Source: an uncultured Lachnospiraceae bacterium
Lineage (GTDB): Bacteria; Bacillota; Clostridia; Lachnospirales; Lachnospiraceae
Assembly (NCBI GenBank): GCA_910585765.1
Contig: CAJUES010000032.1
Span: 1 to 39,479, forward strand
DNA length: 39,479 nucleotides
Reading direction: 5' to 3'
The translations under genes and the position numbers were made by a program. The notes beneath the pieces were generated by a model. The model worked only from the letters and a program-made list of their open reading frames with translations, was not told where the DNA came from and searched no databases. Positions 1 to 7,970 of the stretch are shown piece after piece; the first letter of the stretch is position 1; each line of letters opens with the position of its first letter.

Positions 1-94
1 GTTTTTAGTGCCAAATTCTTCATTTTTCCACAAGCTGCATCATTATTACTGACTCAACGTATAAACTATTGTCCAAACCACATCACATATCTTT

Positions 95-1108
95 TTATTT
101 CTTGTCCGCCTTTTGTTCCAACATTTTTATAGAATTCAAATAATCTTCTTCTACATCACTAATGGTTCTAGCTTTATATTTCTTATATTCATCTGTTGCC
201 TTATTAACAGCCTGCTTATGAGAGATACTTCCATTTCCCTGCAATAACTGCTCTCCTGTCATTGTAAGAATACGATCTAAATGTTCCGCCCAATCTTTCA
301 TGGTCATTGCCTGTTCACGTTCTGCCTGACGTTCTGCAAAATCTAAATATCCAGAAACAAGTTGTCCCATAGCACGAAGTTCTTTTTCATTCAGGTAATT
401 TTTCGCAACAACAGCCTCTTTCAATGTTGGCTGATTTCCGACAAATGTTGTAAGACCCATAAACTCCTTTTCAGCATCTGCTCTTGTGTAAATAACCTCT
501 GCAGCCGTTTGACCATGAATAGCATAATGAATTTTATTCTGCACTTTTTTAAAAAAGAGAATGGATATTTCTGCTTTGGGATCATAATCAATGCTAGTAG
601 CGTAAATCTCAAGAATTTGTCTGTAAAACACCTTTTCAGAAGCACGAATGTCTCTGATCCGTTCAAGTAATTCTTTAAAGTAACCACCGCCACCCAGATT
701 TTTTAATCGTTCATCATCCAGTGCAAAACCTTTACGCATATATTCTTTCAGTATATTAGTTGCCCAAATTCTGAACTGCGTACCACGTTTGGATTTCACA
801 CGATAGCCCACAGAAATAATGACATCCAAATTATAATAACAAATCTCTCTTGCAACCTGTCTGTCACCTTCCATTTGAACTGTTGCAAAAAATGCAACAG
901 TTCCCTCTCGAACAAGTTCACCCTCTGAATAAATATTTTTTATATGTCTGGAAATCGTCGATTTATCTCTCTGAAATAATTCAGCCATTTGATCAATAGA
1001 TAACCAGACCGTATCTTCATCAAAGGTTGTTTCAATCTTAGTCAGACCATCTTCTGTAGTGTAAATAATCATGTGTGATTTTTGATTTATATTATTCTGG
1101 TTATTCAC
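95..1108 (-). CDS. RhuM family protein (virulence RhuM-like)
   Basis: About 337 residues matching the RhuM family, named from a Salmonella pathogenicity-island protein; biochemical function unknown. Near the N-terminus 'VWLSIDQMAELFQRDKSTISRHI' resembles a DNA-binding helix-turn-helix, followed by the family core (FFATVQMEGDRQVAREICYY, SVGYRVKSKRGTQFRIWAT). The open frame extends five codons further to a TTG, but that codon lies just ahead of GGGGAGG at about 1115-1120, which sits 6 nt before GTG at 1108, so GTG is the likely start. It lies 89 bp downstream of the OLD-like ATPase gene on the same strand and may be cotranscribed. The segment is AT-rich compared with core genes to the right. 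RhuM genes often occur in genomic islands; a defence or regulatory role here is inference only. Confidence 0.8.
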   Translation of the reverse strand: MNNQNNINQKSHMIIYTTEDGLTKIETTFDEDTVWLSIDQMAELFQRDKSTISRHIKNIYSEGELVREGTVAFFATVQMEGDRQVAREICYYNLDVIISVGYRVKSKRGTQFRIWATNILKEYMRKGFALDDERLKNLGGGGYFKELLERIRDIRASEKVFYRQILEIYATSIDYDPKAEISILFFKKVQNKIHYAIHGQTAAEVIYTRADAEKEFMGLTTFVGNQPTLKEAVVAKNYLNEKELRAMGQLVSGYLDFAERQAEREQAMTMKDWAEHLDRILTMTGEQLLQGNGSISHKQAVNKATDEYKKYKARTISDVEEDYLNSIKMLEQKADKK

Positions 1109-1197
1109 TTTATTCCTCCCCAAAGTTTCTCGATTTTCCTAATACCAGAAAAATCACTTTATTTGCACTCAATGCTACAAACACGTTTTTTATTTTT

Positions 1198-2904
1198 CTA
1201 TGAGCTAAATTGCTTTACAAATTTTTTTACTTCATCATAAACCTCATTATCTAAATCAGGATATGTTTCCAGCACAGTATTTGCCCATTCTGGTCCATGA
1301 CCTCCTACTTCTTTTACAAAACGTTCAAGTTCACCCACCGAAACCATGTAGATTCCAACAGTTCTTAAAATACCATCCATCTTTTTAAATGAAACCGTAG
1401 CATTTCCTGCTGGCAACGATGCACACCCTGCTTTTTTTATATTATCCCACTTTGAAATAGTGGCAATTGCTTCACGAATACTTTTAATTTCGCCTTTTGA
1501 TAAAACCTTATTTGTGGAACTATCCAACACTCTATTTATGTTTGTCTTGGCATCATTTCTCTTAATTTCTTCTTTAGGACTATGCAAATTAGAAACCACC
1601 GTATTATAATCTTTCTGAATAGATGTCCATTCCACACCAAACGCTTCTACTATTCCTTTAAATACTTTCTCATCATTCATTACATCTATATCCGAAACAA
1701 GTTTTACATTCACATTCAATGCTTTTAATGCCGTCGCCGTTTTAGCCATTCGGTGTTTTCCTCCGCAATGAATGAACAATGTTTCTGAATATTTTCCTTC
1801 TAATTGCTTTATGTAATTTTCAATAATTGAGTAGAACTTACAATCTGAATCGCTTTCACACAATATTACGTTTTTGTGGAATAGGCTCGTCATAATATTC
1901 GAATATTTTAAAAGTGGATCATTCCAAACTTCATTAAATTTCTCATTTTCCAAAACCGAAAACTCATTTACATCTTCTTCTCGTGTAATTCTAACAATTT
2001 TTACTCTTTCAGGACAAACATCTAATAAGCCTTTAATTATTTCTTCACTATGTGTTGAAATAAATGCTTGTTGATTTTCTCGTAATGTTTTCCCAATTAT
2101 ACGTCCCATGATATTTGCCTGTGGTGGATGCAAAAATGATTCCGGCTCATCGATTAAAAATGTACAATAATAACCCAACATTAAATAAAGTAATATACCC
2201 GTAAAACTTTTTATTCCGTCGCCCTGTTCCTGTACTTGTTTGTATGTATCTAAAATTGCTGCATATTCCTCCATTCTTTCTTGTTCATCAATAAAATCTT
2301 TATCAAACTTAACAGCATCACCTATACATAATGGAATATTGGAACCGTTTAATGTATGTGGCATTAATTCTTTGCTAAAAGCCTGCTTAAAATTTTCGCT
2401 TAACCATTCTCTGTATGTTCTATCAAATGCCACATAATGAATCGGATTCTTTTTTGCAGCCTTACGTGATATCAAATTGGCTGGATTACTCATTGTCAAT
2501 CGATTCAAAGTATTTAAATATGCAACAAATAACGAACGTGCACTACCATAATATTTATCCCTTGAATACCCCGATATTGAATGACTCGCAAAACTATATC
2601 CTAACCCCTCATAATTTTTATATGTTCCATGATCATTAACTGTAGAAATATTCTCTAAAAACATTTTAATATCCCCTGCATGTTTAACAATCTTAATATC
2701 TTTAACAACTATCGAAGGCTTTTTAGTCTCACATATTTCATAAATATCTTTTAAAGCTTGACTTTTTCCCGCATTGTTTGGTCCTACAAATATAACAATA
2801 TCGTTTTTATTTATATCTATTTCTTTTCCATTATTTAAAAACAGTTTTGAAATATATCCACCATTTTCTACAATTTCTTCTGTATCTATGTTTGTATTCT
2901 GCAT
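1198..2904 (-). CDS. OLD-like AAA/ABC ATPase with C-terminal TOPRIM domain
   Basis: About 568 residues. The N-terminal ABC-type ATPase has a Walker A (IVIFVGPNNAGKSQ) and a Walker B (TFLIDEPESFLHPPQ), followed by the switch region QAFISTHSEEII. The C-terminal third carries a TOPRIM-like module: VILCESDSDCKFYSII with the metal-binding glutamate, then FIHCGGKHRM and LVSDIDVMND with the DxD pair. This order is that of OLD-family nucleases, which include phage-defence proteins; nuclease activity here is inferred from motifs. ATG at 2904 is preceded by AGGAG; an upstream in-frame TTG (2952) has no ribosome site. No UvrD-type helicase (GajB-like) is adjacent, so it is not a Gabija pair; the next gene is RhuM-like. 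It sits in an AT-rich island. Confidence 0.85.
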   Translation of the reverse strand: MQNTNIDTEEIVENGGYISKLFLNNGKEIDINKNDIVIFVGPNNAGKSQALKDIYEICETKKPSIVVKDIKIVKHAGDIKMFLENISTVNDHGTYKNYEGLGYSFASHSISGYSRDKYYGSARSLFVAYLNTLNRLTMSNPANLISRKAAKKNPIHYVAFDRTYREWLSENFKQAFSKELMPHTLNGSNIPLCIGDAVKFDKDFIDEQERMEEYAAILDTYKQVQEQGDGIKSFTGILLYLMLGYYCTFLIDEPESFLHPPQANIMGRIIGKTLRENQQAFISTHSEEIIKGLLDVCPERVKIVRITREEDVNEFSVLENEKFNEVWNDPLLKYSNIMTSLFHKNVILCESDSDCKFYSIIENYIKQLEGKYSETLFIHCGGKHRMAKTATALKALNVNVKLVSDIDVMNDEKVFKGIVEAFGVEWTSIQKDYNTVVSNLHSPKEEIKRNDAKTNINRVLDSSTNKVLSKGEIKSIREAIATISKWDNIKKAGCASLPAGNATVSFKKMDGILRTVGIYMVSVGELERFVKEVGGHGPEWANTVLETYPDLDNEVYDEVKKFVKQFSS

Positions 2905-2946
2905 TCTAAATCTTTCTCCTATCGTTTTCCAACACACCATATATTC

Positions 2947-2993
2947 GTCCAAATTCCATACTTGAAAGTTTGTTCAAAGCGTAGAATTTGGAC
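2947..2993. repeat. 10-bp perfect inverted repeat before the OLD-like gene
   Basis: GTCCAAATTC (2947-2956) and GAATTTGGAC (2984-2993) are exact reverse complements separated by 27 nt. They lie about 40-90 bp upstream of the ATPase start. The structure could be an operator or an RNA hairpin in the 5' leader. No T-run follows on the minus strand, so it is not a clear terminator. Confidence 0.5.
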
Positions 2994-3015
2994 ACATTTT
3001 TCACGTTTAATCATA

Positions 3016-3232
3016 TCATGCAATCTCTTTACTATCAATGCACGAATCCGTAAGATTCTTATCGGAATCATTAACAGTATGATTTTCTGTGATATCGCAA
3101 CTCGGCGGTTCTGAAAGATTGTCAATATCCAGAACTGCCACATATTTTTAAGTTTGCAAGTAAATCTGTAAATCCATTCCACTCATCATTATGCCAATAT
3201 GTTATACTACTTAACCTCGTGTAATCAAAATC
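3016..3232 (-). pseudogene. Frameshifted remnant of an unidentified small gene
   Basis: Two adjacent minus-strand frames join into one plausible protein end: DYTRLSSITYWHNDEWNG followed by FTDLLANLK in one frame, then YVAVLDIDNLSEPPS and an acidic tail ending SCIDSKEIA-stop in the next. The shift is at the run TTAAAAATATG near 3150. Upstream the first frame is closed by TAA at 3233-3235, so the N-terminus is missing. I do not recognise the family. The segment sits between the OLD-like gene and the methyltransferase gene, in AT-rich DNA, which fits decayed mobile-element cargo. Confidence 0.45.
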
Positions 3233-3255
3233 TTAATGTGCAACAGATTTTATCT

Positions 3256-4968
3256 TTACACAATCCCAAAATGCTTCAACGCAGCCACAATCGCCTGTTC
3301 TTTTTCAGCTGGACACTGTGGCTGTCTGGAATTTTCCGATTTTGGCAGGTTATAATTTGTCCTCTCAATAATCCCACATTTCTGCTTTATCTGTGCAATA
3401 TACAAGTTGCTGACTTTCAATCCACTTTGCTTTAGAACATAATCCTTGATTACCTCGTAGGTTACTTTACTCTCTGCCGCCGTCAGATCAAGTTCATCCA
3501 TCTCCAATTCCACATTGATATGCTTCAACTTATTTGATTTAAGCTTAGAAAGCAACACGATACTCTCTACGTGAACAGTCTGCCCAAACAAATCCACAGC
3601 CCTGACGCGCCGCAGCTCGTACCCGTTTGCGCACAGGTATTTCAGATCCCTTGCAAGCGTGGCGCTGTCGCAGCTCACGTAGACGATGCGCTGCGGCGCC
3701 ATCTTCACGATCGTATCGAGACATGCCGCGTCACATCCTTTGCGCGGCGGATCCACACAGATCACGTCCGCATAGATGCCCTCCCTCTCGTAGAGATCCG
3801 GCAGCACTTCCTCCGCCTTCCCCACATAGAACCGCGCATTTTCTATATTGTTCCGCCTCGCATTCTCCCTCGCATCCGCGACCGCCTGGCCGACAACCTC
3901 AACGCCGTATACCTGCTTTGCCTTTTTTGCCATAAACAGGCTGATGGTTCCGATGCCGCAGTAGAGATCCCACACGGTCTCTGTCCCGGTCAGCCCCGCA
4001 TAGTCCAGCGCGATGCTGTACAGCTTCTCCGTCTGAACCGGGTTCACCTGGTAAAACGACAGCGGAGAAATGGCAAACGTGATCCCGCTGCTGCCGGGAA
4101 ATACCATTTCCGAGCCGGCGTCAATGCTCTCCACGCTCCGCACATGGATCACGTCGCAGATCGTGTCGCGCCCCCATATCGTGCGGCACGTCTTTCCCAT
4201 GATCACATTCGTGTTCTCTTTGTTGCTGTTGACCGAGATGCTTGTCATGCCCTTGATCTTTATGAGCCGCTCCACCAGCCTGTCCGCATGCGGAAGATCA
4301 TCTCCGTTTAGAATGATGCACACCATGATCTCCCCCGTGGTAAAGCCTTTTCGTATCAGAATGTGGCGCACAAGTCCCTCCCCGGACGCCTCATTGTACG
4401 GTGGTATCTCATATTTTTTCATATGATCCAACAGGCACTCGAGAATCCTTTTGTTCTCTTTCACGCCAAGCGCACAGTCCGTATTCGGAATGATAGTGTG
4501 TGTCCTTCCTGCATAAAATCCTGTCACCGGCGCACCATTCTTATCCGCACCGACCGGAAACTGGGCTTTGTTCCTATAATAAAAGGGCTCTTTCATCCCC
4601 ACTGCCGGCTCCATCACCCGATCGAGCAGTTCTATGGAAAACCCACCGATCCTGTTCAGATTGTTTCTTACTTTGTTCTCCTTGAACGCCAGCTGCGCCT
4701 TGTAATCAAGCGCCTGTATCTGACAGCCGCCGCACTGGCGGTGGTACGGGCATTTCGGATCGATGCGGTCAGTGGAAGGCCTGATGATCCGCATCAGCCG
4801 GGCATACGCATAGCCCTTTTTCACTTTCATCACCTTCGCCTCGACCTCATCGCCGATCACAGCGTCCTTCACAAAAAAAGTAAAGCCGTCAAGTTTCCCG
4901 ATGCCCTCGCCGTCAATCCCCATATCATCAATGCACAGTGTTATGATGTCATCTTTTCCATACTCCAA
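3256..4968 (-). CDS. rlmD: 23S rRNA (uracil-C5)-methyltransferase, TrmA/RlmD family
   Basis: About 570 residues. It methylates a uracil of 23S rRNA using S-adenosylmethionine. Visible in order: an N-terminal TRAM-type domain, the 4Fe-4S cysteines in CPYHRQCGGCQ, the SAM site DLYCGIGTISLFMAKK, and the catalytic cysteine in RIVYVSCDSATLARDL. After HVESIVLL there is a tail of about 90 residues (LDLTAAESKVTYEVIKDYVL, GLKVSNLYIAQIKQKCGIIE) that also occurs at the end of clostridial homologues. The open frame runs further upstream into the yhaM gene, but GGGGAG sits 6 nt before TTG at 4968, the likely start. The tail is much more AT-rich than the body (see the junction entry). It is last in a probable operon with the HtrA-like gene and yhaM. 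Confidence 0.9.
   Translation of the reverse strand: MEYGKDDIITLCIDDMGIDGEGIGKLDGFTFFVKDAVIGDEVEAKVMKVKKGYAYARLMRIIRPSTDRIDPKCPYHRQCGGCQIQALDYKAQLAFKENKVRNNLNRIGGFSIELLDRVMEPAVGMKEPFYYRNKAQFPVGADKNGAPVTGFYAGRTHTIIPNTDCALGVKENKRILECLLDHMKKYEIPPYNEASGEGLVRHILIRKGFTTGEIMVCIILNGDDLPHADRLVERLIKIKGMTSISVNSNKENTNVIMGKTCRTIWGRDTICDVIHVRSVESIDAGSEMVFPGSSGITFAISPLSFYQVNPVQTEKLYSIALDYAGLTGTETVWDLYCGIGTISLFMAKKAKQVYGVEVVGQAVADARENARRNNIENARFYVGKAEEVLPDLYEREGIYADVICVDPPRKGCDAACLDTIVKMAPQRIVYVSCDSATLARDLKYLCANGYELRRVRAVDLFGQTVHVESIVLLSKLKSNKLKHINVELEMDELDLTAAESKVTYEVIKDYVLKQSGLKVSNLYIAQIKQKCGIIERTNYNLPKSENSRQPQCPAEKEQAIVAALKHFGIV
3540..3580. other. Base-composition junction at the HVESIVLL codons of the methyltransferase gene
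   Basis: To the right of about 3570 the gene is GC-rich; to the left the tail-domain codons and everything to position 1 are AT-rich. The break falls on the codons for HVESIVLL. In streptococci, integrative elements with serine recombinases are known to insert near the 3' end of the homologous rum gene. This may therefore be an attachment-site scar that rebuilt the gene end. The duplicate att site would be outside the window, so the assignment is inferential. Confidence 0.35.
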
Positions 4969-5023
4969 TTTGATCTCCCCATCTATAATTGCATATTTTC
5001 TCGGATTCTGACAGGATAGCGCA

Positions 5024-5962
5024 CTACGTCGTCCGCTTGAGATTGGTCTCAAACAACCTGTTGTACCCCAGCCAGCCGGACTCCTGCGAAGATTCCAGGA
5101 TCTCTGTGAACGTCTCCATCTTTGCGTCCGTATCGTCGGCATAGCAGAGTGCCAATGCCTCTATGAGCGCCGGCTTTTTGGGCGAGCCAAATTCGTACTC
5201 CCCGTGATGTGCAAGGATGCAGTGTTTCAGTTCCATCTCAAGCATCGCCGGAAATCCCGGTATTTCGCGCGCCTTCTGACCGATCATCTCCGATCCCATC
5301 ACAATATGCCCCAGAAACTGCCCCTCATCCGTGTAGTCGTTTGTCGGAAATGCACTGATCTCCCTGGTCTTCCCGATATCGTGGAAGATCGCCGCGGTGA
5401 GCAGCAGATCGCGGTTTAATGCCGGATATGCGGTGCAGTAATACTCACAGAGTTTTGTGACGCCGAGCGTATGCTCCAAAAGTCCGCCGATAAAGCCATG
5501 GTGGACTGATTTAGCCGCCGATGCTTTCTTGAATCTGGACGCAAATGACGCATCCTCCACAAAAAACTTTTTTAACAGGGCCTTCAAATATGTATTCTGG
5601 ATGCTGTCGATGATACCGGACAGCTCCGCGTACATCTCATCCAGATTTTTCCTGCTCACAGGCATGTACTCACTCTCGTCGTACTCTCCCTCCTCGCATC
5701 TGCGCACGCGCTTCACGTTGACCTGCCGCGTGCCGTTGAAACTTGTGATGTCGCCGTAGACCTCGATATAATCCATCGCCTCAAAATCAGCGATCCCGAC
5801 ATTATTGGGATCCCAGATCTTGGCGTCGAGCGTTCCTGTCTTGTCCTGTATGATCACGTTGTCATAGTTCTTTCCGTTTTTGGTCACTGCCGAACTCTTA
5901 AATTTGCAGAAATAGATGTCAAATACTCTGTCCCCGTCCTTGTAATCTTTGATGTACTTCAT
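5024..5962 (-). CDS. yhaM: 3'-5' exoribonuclease of the YhaM family (OB-fold + HD domain)
   Basis: About 312 residues, typical for YhaM. The N-terminal half is an OB-fold nucleic-acid binding domain (DAKIWDPNNVGIADF, IEVYGDITSFNGTRQ). The second half is an HD metal-dependent hydrolase: HHGFIGGLLEHTLGV, then the HD pair in AAIFHDIGKTREI, and HCILAHHGEYEFGSPKKP. YhaM trims single-stranded RNA and DNA from the 3' end in Firmicutes. An in-frame TTG at 5974 is only 1 nt from the AAAGGA site, so ATG at 5962, though about 13 nt away, is preferred. It lies 75 bp after the HtrA-like gene and 55 bp before the methyltransferase gene, all on one strand. Confidence 0.9.
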   Translation of the reverse strand: MKYIKDYKDGDRVFDIYFCKFKSSAVTKNGKNYDNVIIQDKTGTLDAKIWDPNNVGIADFEAMDYIEVYGDITSFNGTRQVNVKRVRRCEEGEYDESEYMPVSRKNLDEMYAELSGIIDSIQNTYLKALLKKFFVEDASFASRFKKASAAKSVHHGFIGGLLEHTLGVTKLCEYYCTAYPALNRDLLLTAAIFHDIGKTREISAFPTNDYTDEGQFLGHIVMGSEMIGQKAREIPGFPAMLEMELKHCILAHHGEYEFGSPKKPALIEALALCYADDTDAKMETFTEILESSQESGWLGYNRLFETNLKRTT

Positions 5963-6037
5963 TTTCTGGTTCAAATCCTTTCATTTATATTTCTTTTTTA
6001 TATTTCTTTGTAATCATTATTGATCCTGATCCCCCTG

Positions 6038-7729
6038 CTATGACTGTTCCTGCTGCTCCGGCTGCAGCACGAACTGCATTTCCTCGTACGCGTTGACACT
6101 TGCCCTCTGCACTACTATGTTTATGCTGCCATCCGTCTGGACATTCCGCAGCACGTTCATGTAATCCGCGGCGTTTTTGATCTCCTGTGTGCCAACCCGC
6201 ACCACAATGTCACCCTTCTGGATGCCCTTGCGCATCGCAGGCGAATCCATATCGATATCGACAATGTACGCTCCCTGCGGAAGTCCCATCTCCGCCCTTG
6301 CCTGTGCGGAGATATCCTGCGCATAAATCCCCAGGTAGGGAACGCGCTCCCCGTTGGAGAGCTTTGAGATCAGTCCTTTCAGTTCAGTGATCCCCACAGC
6401 GGCGAGCAGATTCCGGGTATCGTCATGATTATGACTGTTGTCGATGACGCCGATCACTTCCCCCCTCATGTCCACGAGAATGCCGCTGGGATTGGATCCC
6501 GCATAGATATCCGTCGTCATCAGCTTGTACTCACTGTCCGCCATCGTGACCACATTCCCTTTGGATGTGACCATTCCGTAGCAGACCGCATCCTTATAGC
6601 CAAAGAGATTCCCGACCGCTATGATCGGTGAACCTGTTATGCCGGAAGAGATTGAACTTCCCAGCGTCGCGACCGCAACAGTGTCGAGTGTATTTCCTCC
6701 GATATATTTCAGATCCGCCGCCAGCACTGCCAGATCCGTGTTTTGATCAAACTGCTTGATCACAGCCTCCGCATCCGTACCGTCACAGAAGCTGATCCTG
6801 ATCGTCTCCGCGCCGTCAAGCGACGACTTTCTGCTCAGTATCAAAAGTTCCCGATTGTTGTTTGCGATGATGACGCCCGCCGTCGTTCCCTCACTCTGAT
6901 AGGTGTTGTTGAACCAGTCCACATCGGAGCGCACCGCCGTGACCGTCACCATGCTCGACTCGACCTGCCTGTAGATCTGATACAACTCCTCATACTGTGT
7001 CTGGTAGGATTTCAGCATGTCGACCGGCGCCGTCTCCCCCGCTCCTGCAAGATCCTCCGGATCGTCCTGATCCGGATTTTTTCCGTCCGGATCCGCTCCA
7101 TTCGAAATAGTTTCATTCAAATCCTTTTCATCCAAAACAGTTTCATCCGAAACCGTTTCAGCCGAATTTTTTTCATTCAAATCCTTTTCACCCGAAATAG
7201 TTTCATTCAAATCCTTTTCATTCAAAACAGTTTCATCCGAAGCCTTTTCATCTGGATTCTTTTCATTCGGATTCTTTTCATTCGGATTCTTTTCATCCGA
7301 TTCCTTTTCGGCCGGATCCGAATCCCCTGCATTTGGCTGCCCGCCGCCTGAGCCAGACGGAACCGAGCTGTTTTCCGCCGCGGTCCCTTCTCCCTCCTCC
7401 TGCGTCTCCCCCGCAGTCGTCCCCTCTGTCAGCATATCCTCGGGAAGCATCTCATTTTGTTCCTGCGGAAATGTCACCACCTCCGGCTCCTCCTCGGGAT
7501 AGAGCCAGTTGTTGAGAACAGGCTCCAGCAGCAAGAACGATAGGCATGCCAGCAGGCCGAAAAGCACTGCCATGGAAGCCGTGATGAGCGTCCGTTTCAG
7601 CAGCTTCCTTTTATTGATCGGACGCTCCTTGATCTTTTCCTGCAGAAACTCAAAATCACTTGCCGCCTCGGAAGATTCCTTCCTGCCCTGAGCCTCCGAA
7701 TTTTCTTTCCTGTTATCATCCATCCGCAT
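6038..7729 (-). CDS. Membrane-anchored HtrA-like protein with PDZ domain; catalytic residues appear lost
   Basis: 563 residues. Order: a charged cytoplasmic N-terminus, one membrane helix (about 47-69), an acidic linker containing a pentapeptide repeat (about 143-212), a trypsin-like domain (about 255-430) and a PDZ domain (about 463-545; YLGIYAQDIS, DSPAMRKGIQKGDIVVRVG). The fold resembles HtrA (DegP/S1C), but the usual NNHVV is replaced by a stretch without histidine (ELLILSRKSSL, about 294-304), and the usual GNSGGPL aligns with SNPSGIL (412-418), so the nucleophile is proline or shifted by one. The aspartate in NTDLAVL is kept. It may be a pseudoprotease acting as an extracytoplasmic binding or sensor protein. 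ATG at 7729 has GGAGG 9 nt upstream and a good promoter behind it. Confidence 0.85.
   Translation of the reverse strand: MRMDDNRKENSEAQGRKESSEAASDFEFLQEKIKERPINKRKLLKRTLITASMAVLFGLLACLSFLLLEPVLNNWLYPEEEPEVVTFPQEQNEMLPEDMLTEGTTAGETQEEGEGTAAENSSVPSGSGGGQPNAGDSDPAEKESDEKNPNEKNPNEKNPDEKASDETVLNEKDLNETISGEKDLNEKNSAETVSDETVLDEKDLNETISNGADPDGKNPDQDDPEDLAGAGETAPVDMLKSYQTQYEELYQIYRQVESSMVTVTAVRSDVDWFNNTYQSEGTTAGVIIANNNRELLILSRKSSLDGAETIRISFCDGTDAEAVIKQFDQNTDLAVLAADLKYIGGNTLDTVAVATLGSSISSGITGSPIIAVGNLFGYKDAVCYGMVTSKGNVVTMADSEYKLMTTDIYAGSNPSGILVDMRGEVIGVIDNSHNHDDTRNLLAAVGITELKGLISKLSNGERVPYLGIYAQDISAQARAEMGLPQGAYIVDIDMDSPAMRKGIQKGDIVVRVGTQEIKNAADYMNVLRNVQTDGSINIVVQRASVNAYEEMQFVLQPEQQEQS
7094..7303 (-). 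repeat. 15-bp tandem repeat encoding a pentapeptide linker
   Basis: About 14 tandem units of 15 bp encode degenerate pentapeptides of the type x-x-[DNA]-E-[KT], for example NPNEK, VLNEK, DLNET and VSDET. Because the unit is a multiple of three, gain or loss of copies keeps the frame. The product is a hydrophilic spacer between the membrane helix and the trypsin-like domain. The low-complexity DNA also leaves long open frames on the opposite strand, which are not genes. Confidence 0.85.
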
Positions 7730-7756
7730 CCTGTCTTTCCTCCCTCCTCATTTCAT

Positions 7757-7785
7757 AGTATAGCCGATAGATTTTCTATGGTCAA
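7757..7785 (-). promoter_or_regulatory. Sigma-A-type promoter of the HtrA-like/yhaM/rlmD operon
   Basis: On the minus strand TTGACC (7780-7785), 17-bp spacer, TATACT (7757-7762). The predicted transcript starts about 20 nt before the HtrA-like start codon at 7729 and includes its GGAGG site. Confidence 0.75.
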
Positions 7786-7890
7786 TGCCTGTTCCCGCCT
7801 TTGGCATGCAAAATCGAGTCAGATCTGCCGGGGAGCGGGCGGCATCCGCATTATGACAAAAATTTCATGCCGATACTGATCAAAAATACC

Positions 7891-7919
7891 TTGTAGGAAT
7901 ATAAAAAAAATGTTAGAAT
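7891..7919 (+). promoter_or_regulatory. Promoter of the SGNH/MBOAT/DHHW gene cluster
   Basis: TTGTAG (7891-7896), 17-bp spacer, TAGAAT (7914-7919) with an extended -10 TG (7911-7912). A second TATAAT at 7928-7933 could serve as an alternative -10. It leads to the gene at 7971, whose ribosome site is AGAGGAAG. Confidence 0.6.
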
Positions 7920-7970
7920 ATGCTTTGTATAATCACATTCCATCAATACGGACGATAAAGAGGAAGATTT

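Noticed and set aside
2919..3182. 87-codon minus-strand ORF upstream of the OLD-like gene
   Set aside because: Its translation is low-quality, while two other minus-strand frames in the same place join into a coherent remnant; it also overlaps the palindrome.
3571..4311. 246-codon plus-strand ORF
   Set aside because: Antisense to the methyltransferase gene, rich in Arg, His and Pro from reversed GC-rich codons, with no domain or ribosome site.
6743..7351. Plus-strand ORF with repeats rich in Phe, Ile and Arg
   Set aside because: A mirror of the 15-bp tandem repeat in the HtrA-like gene; open only because of the repeat period.
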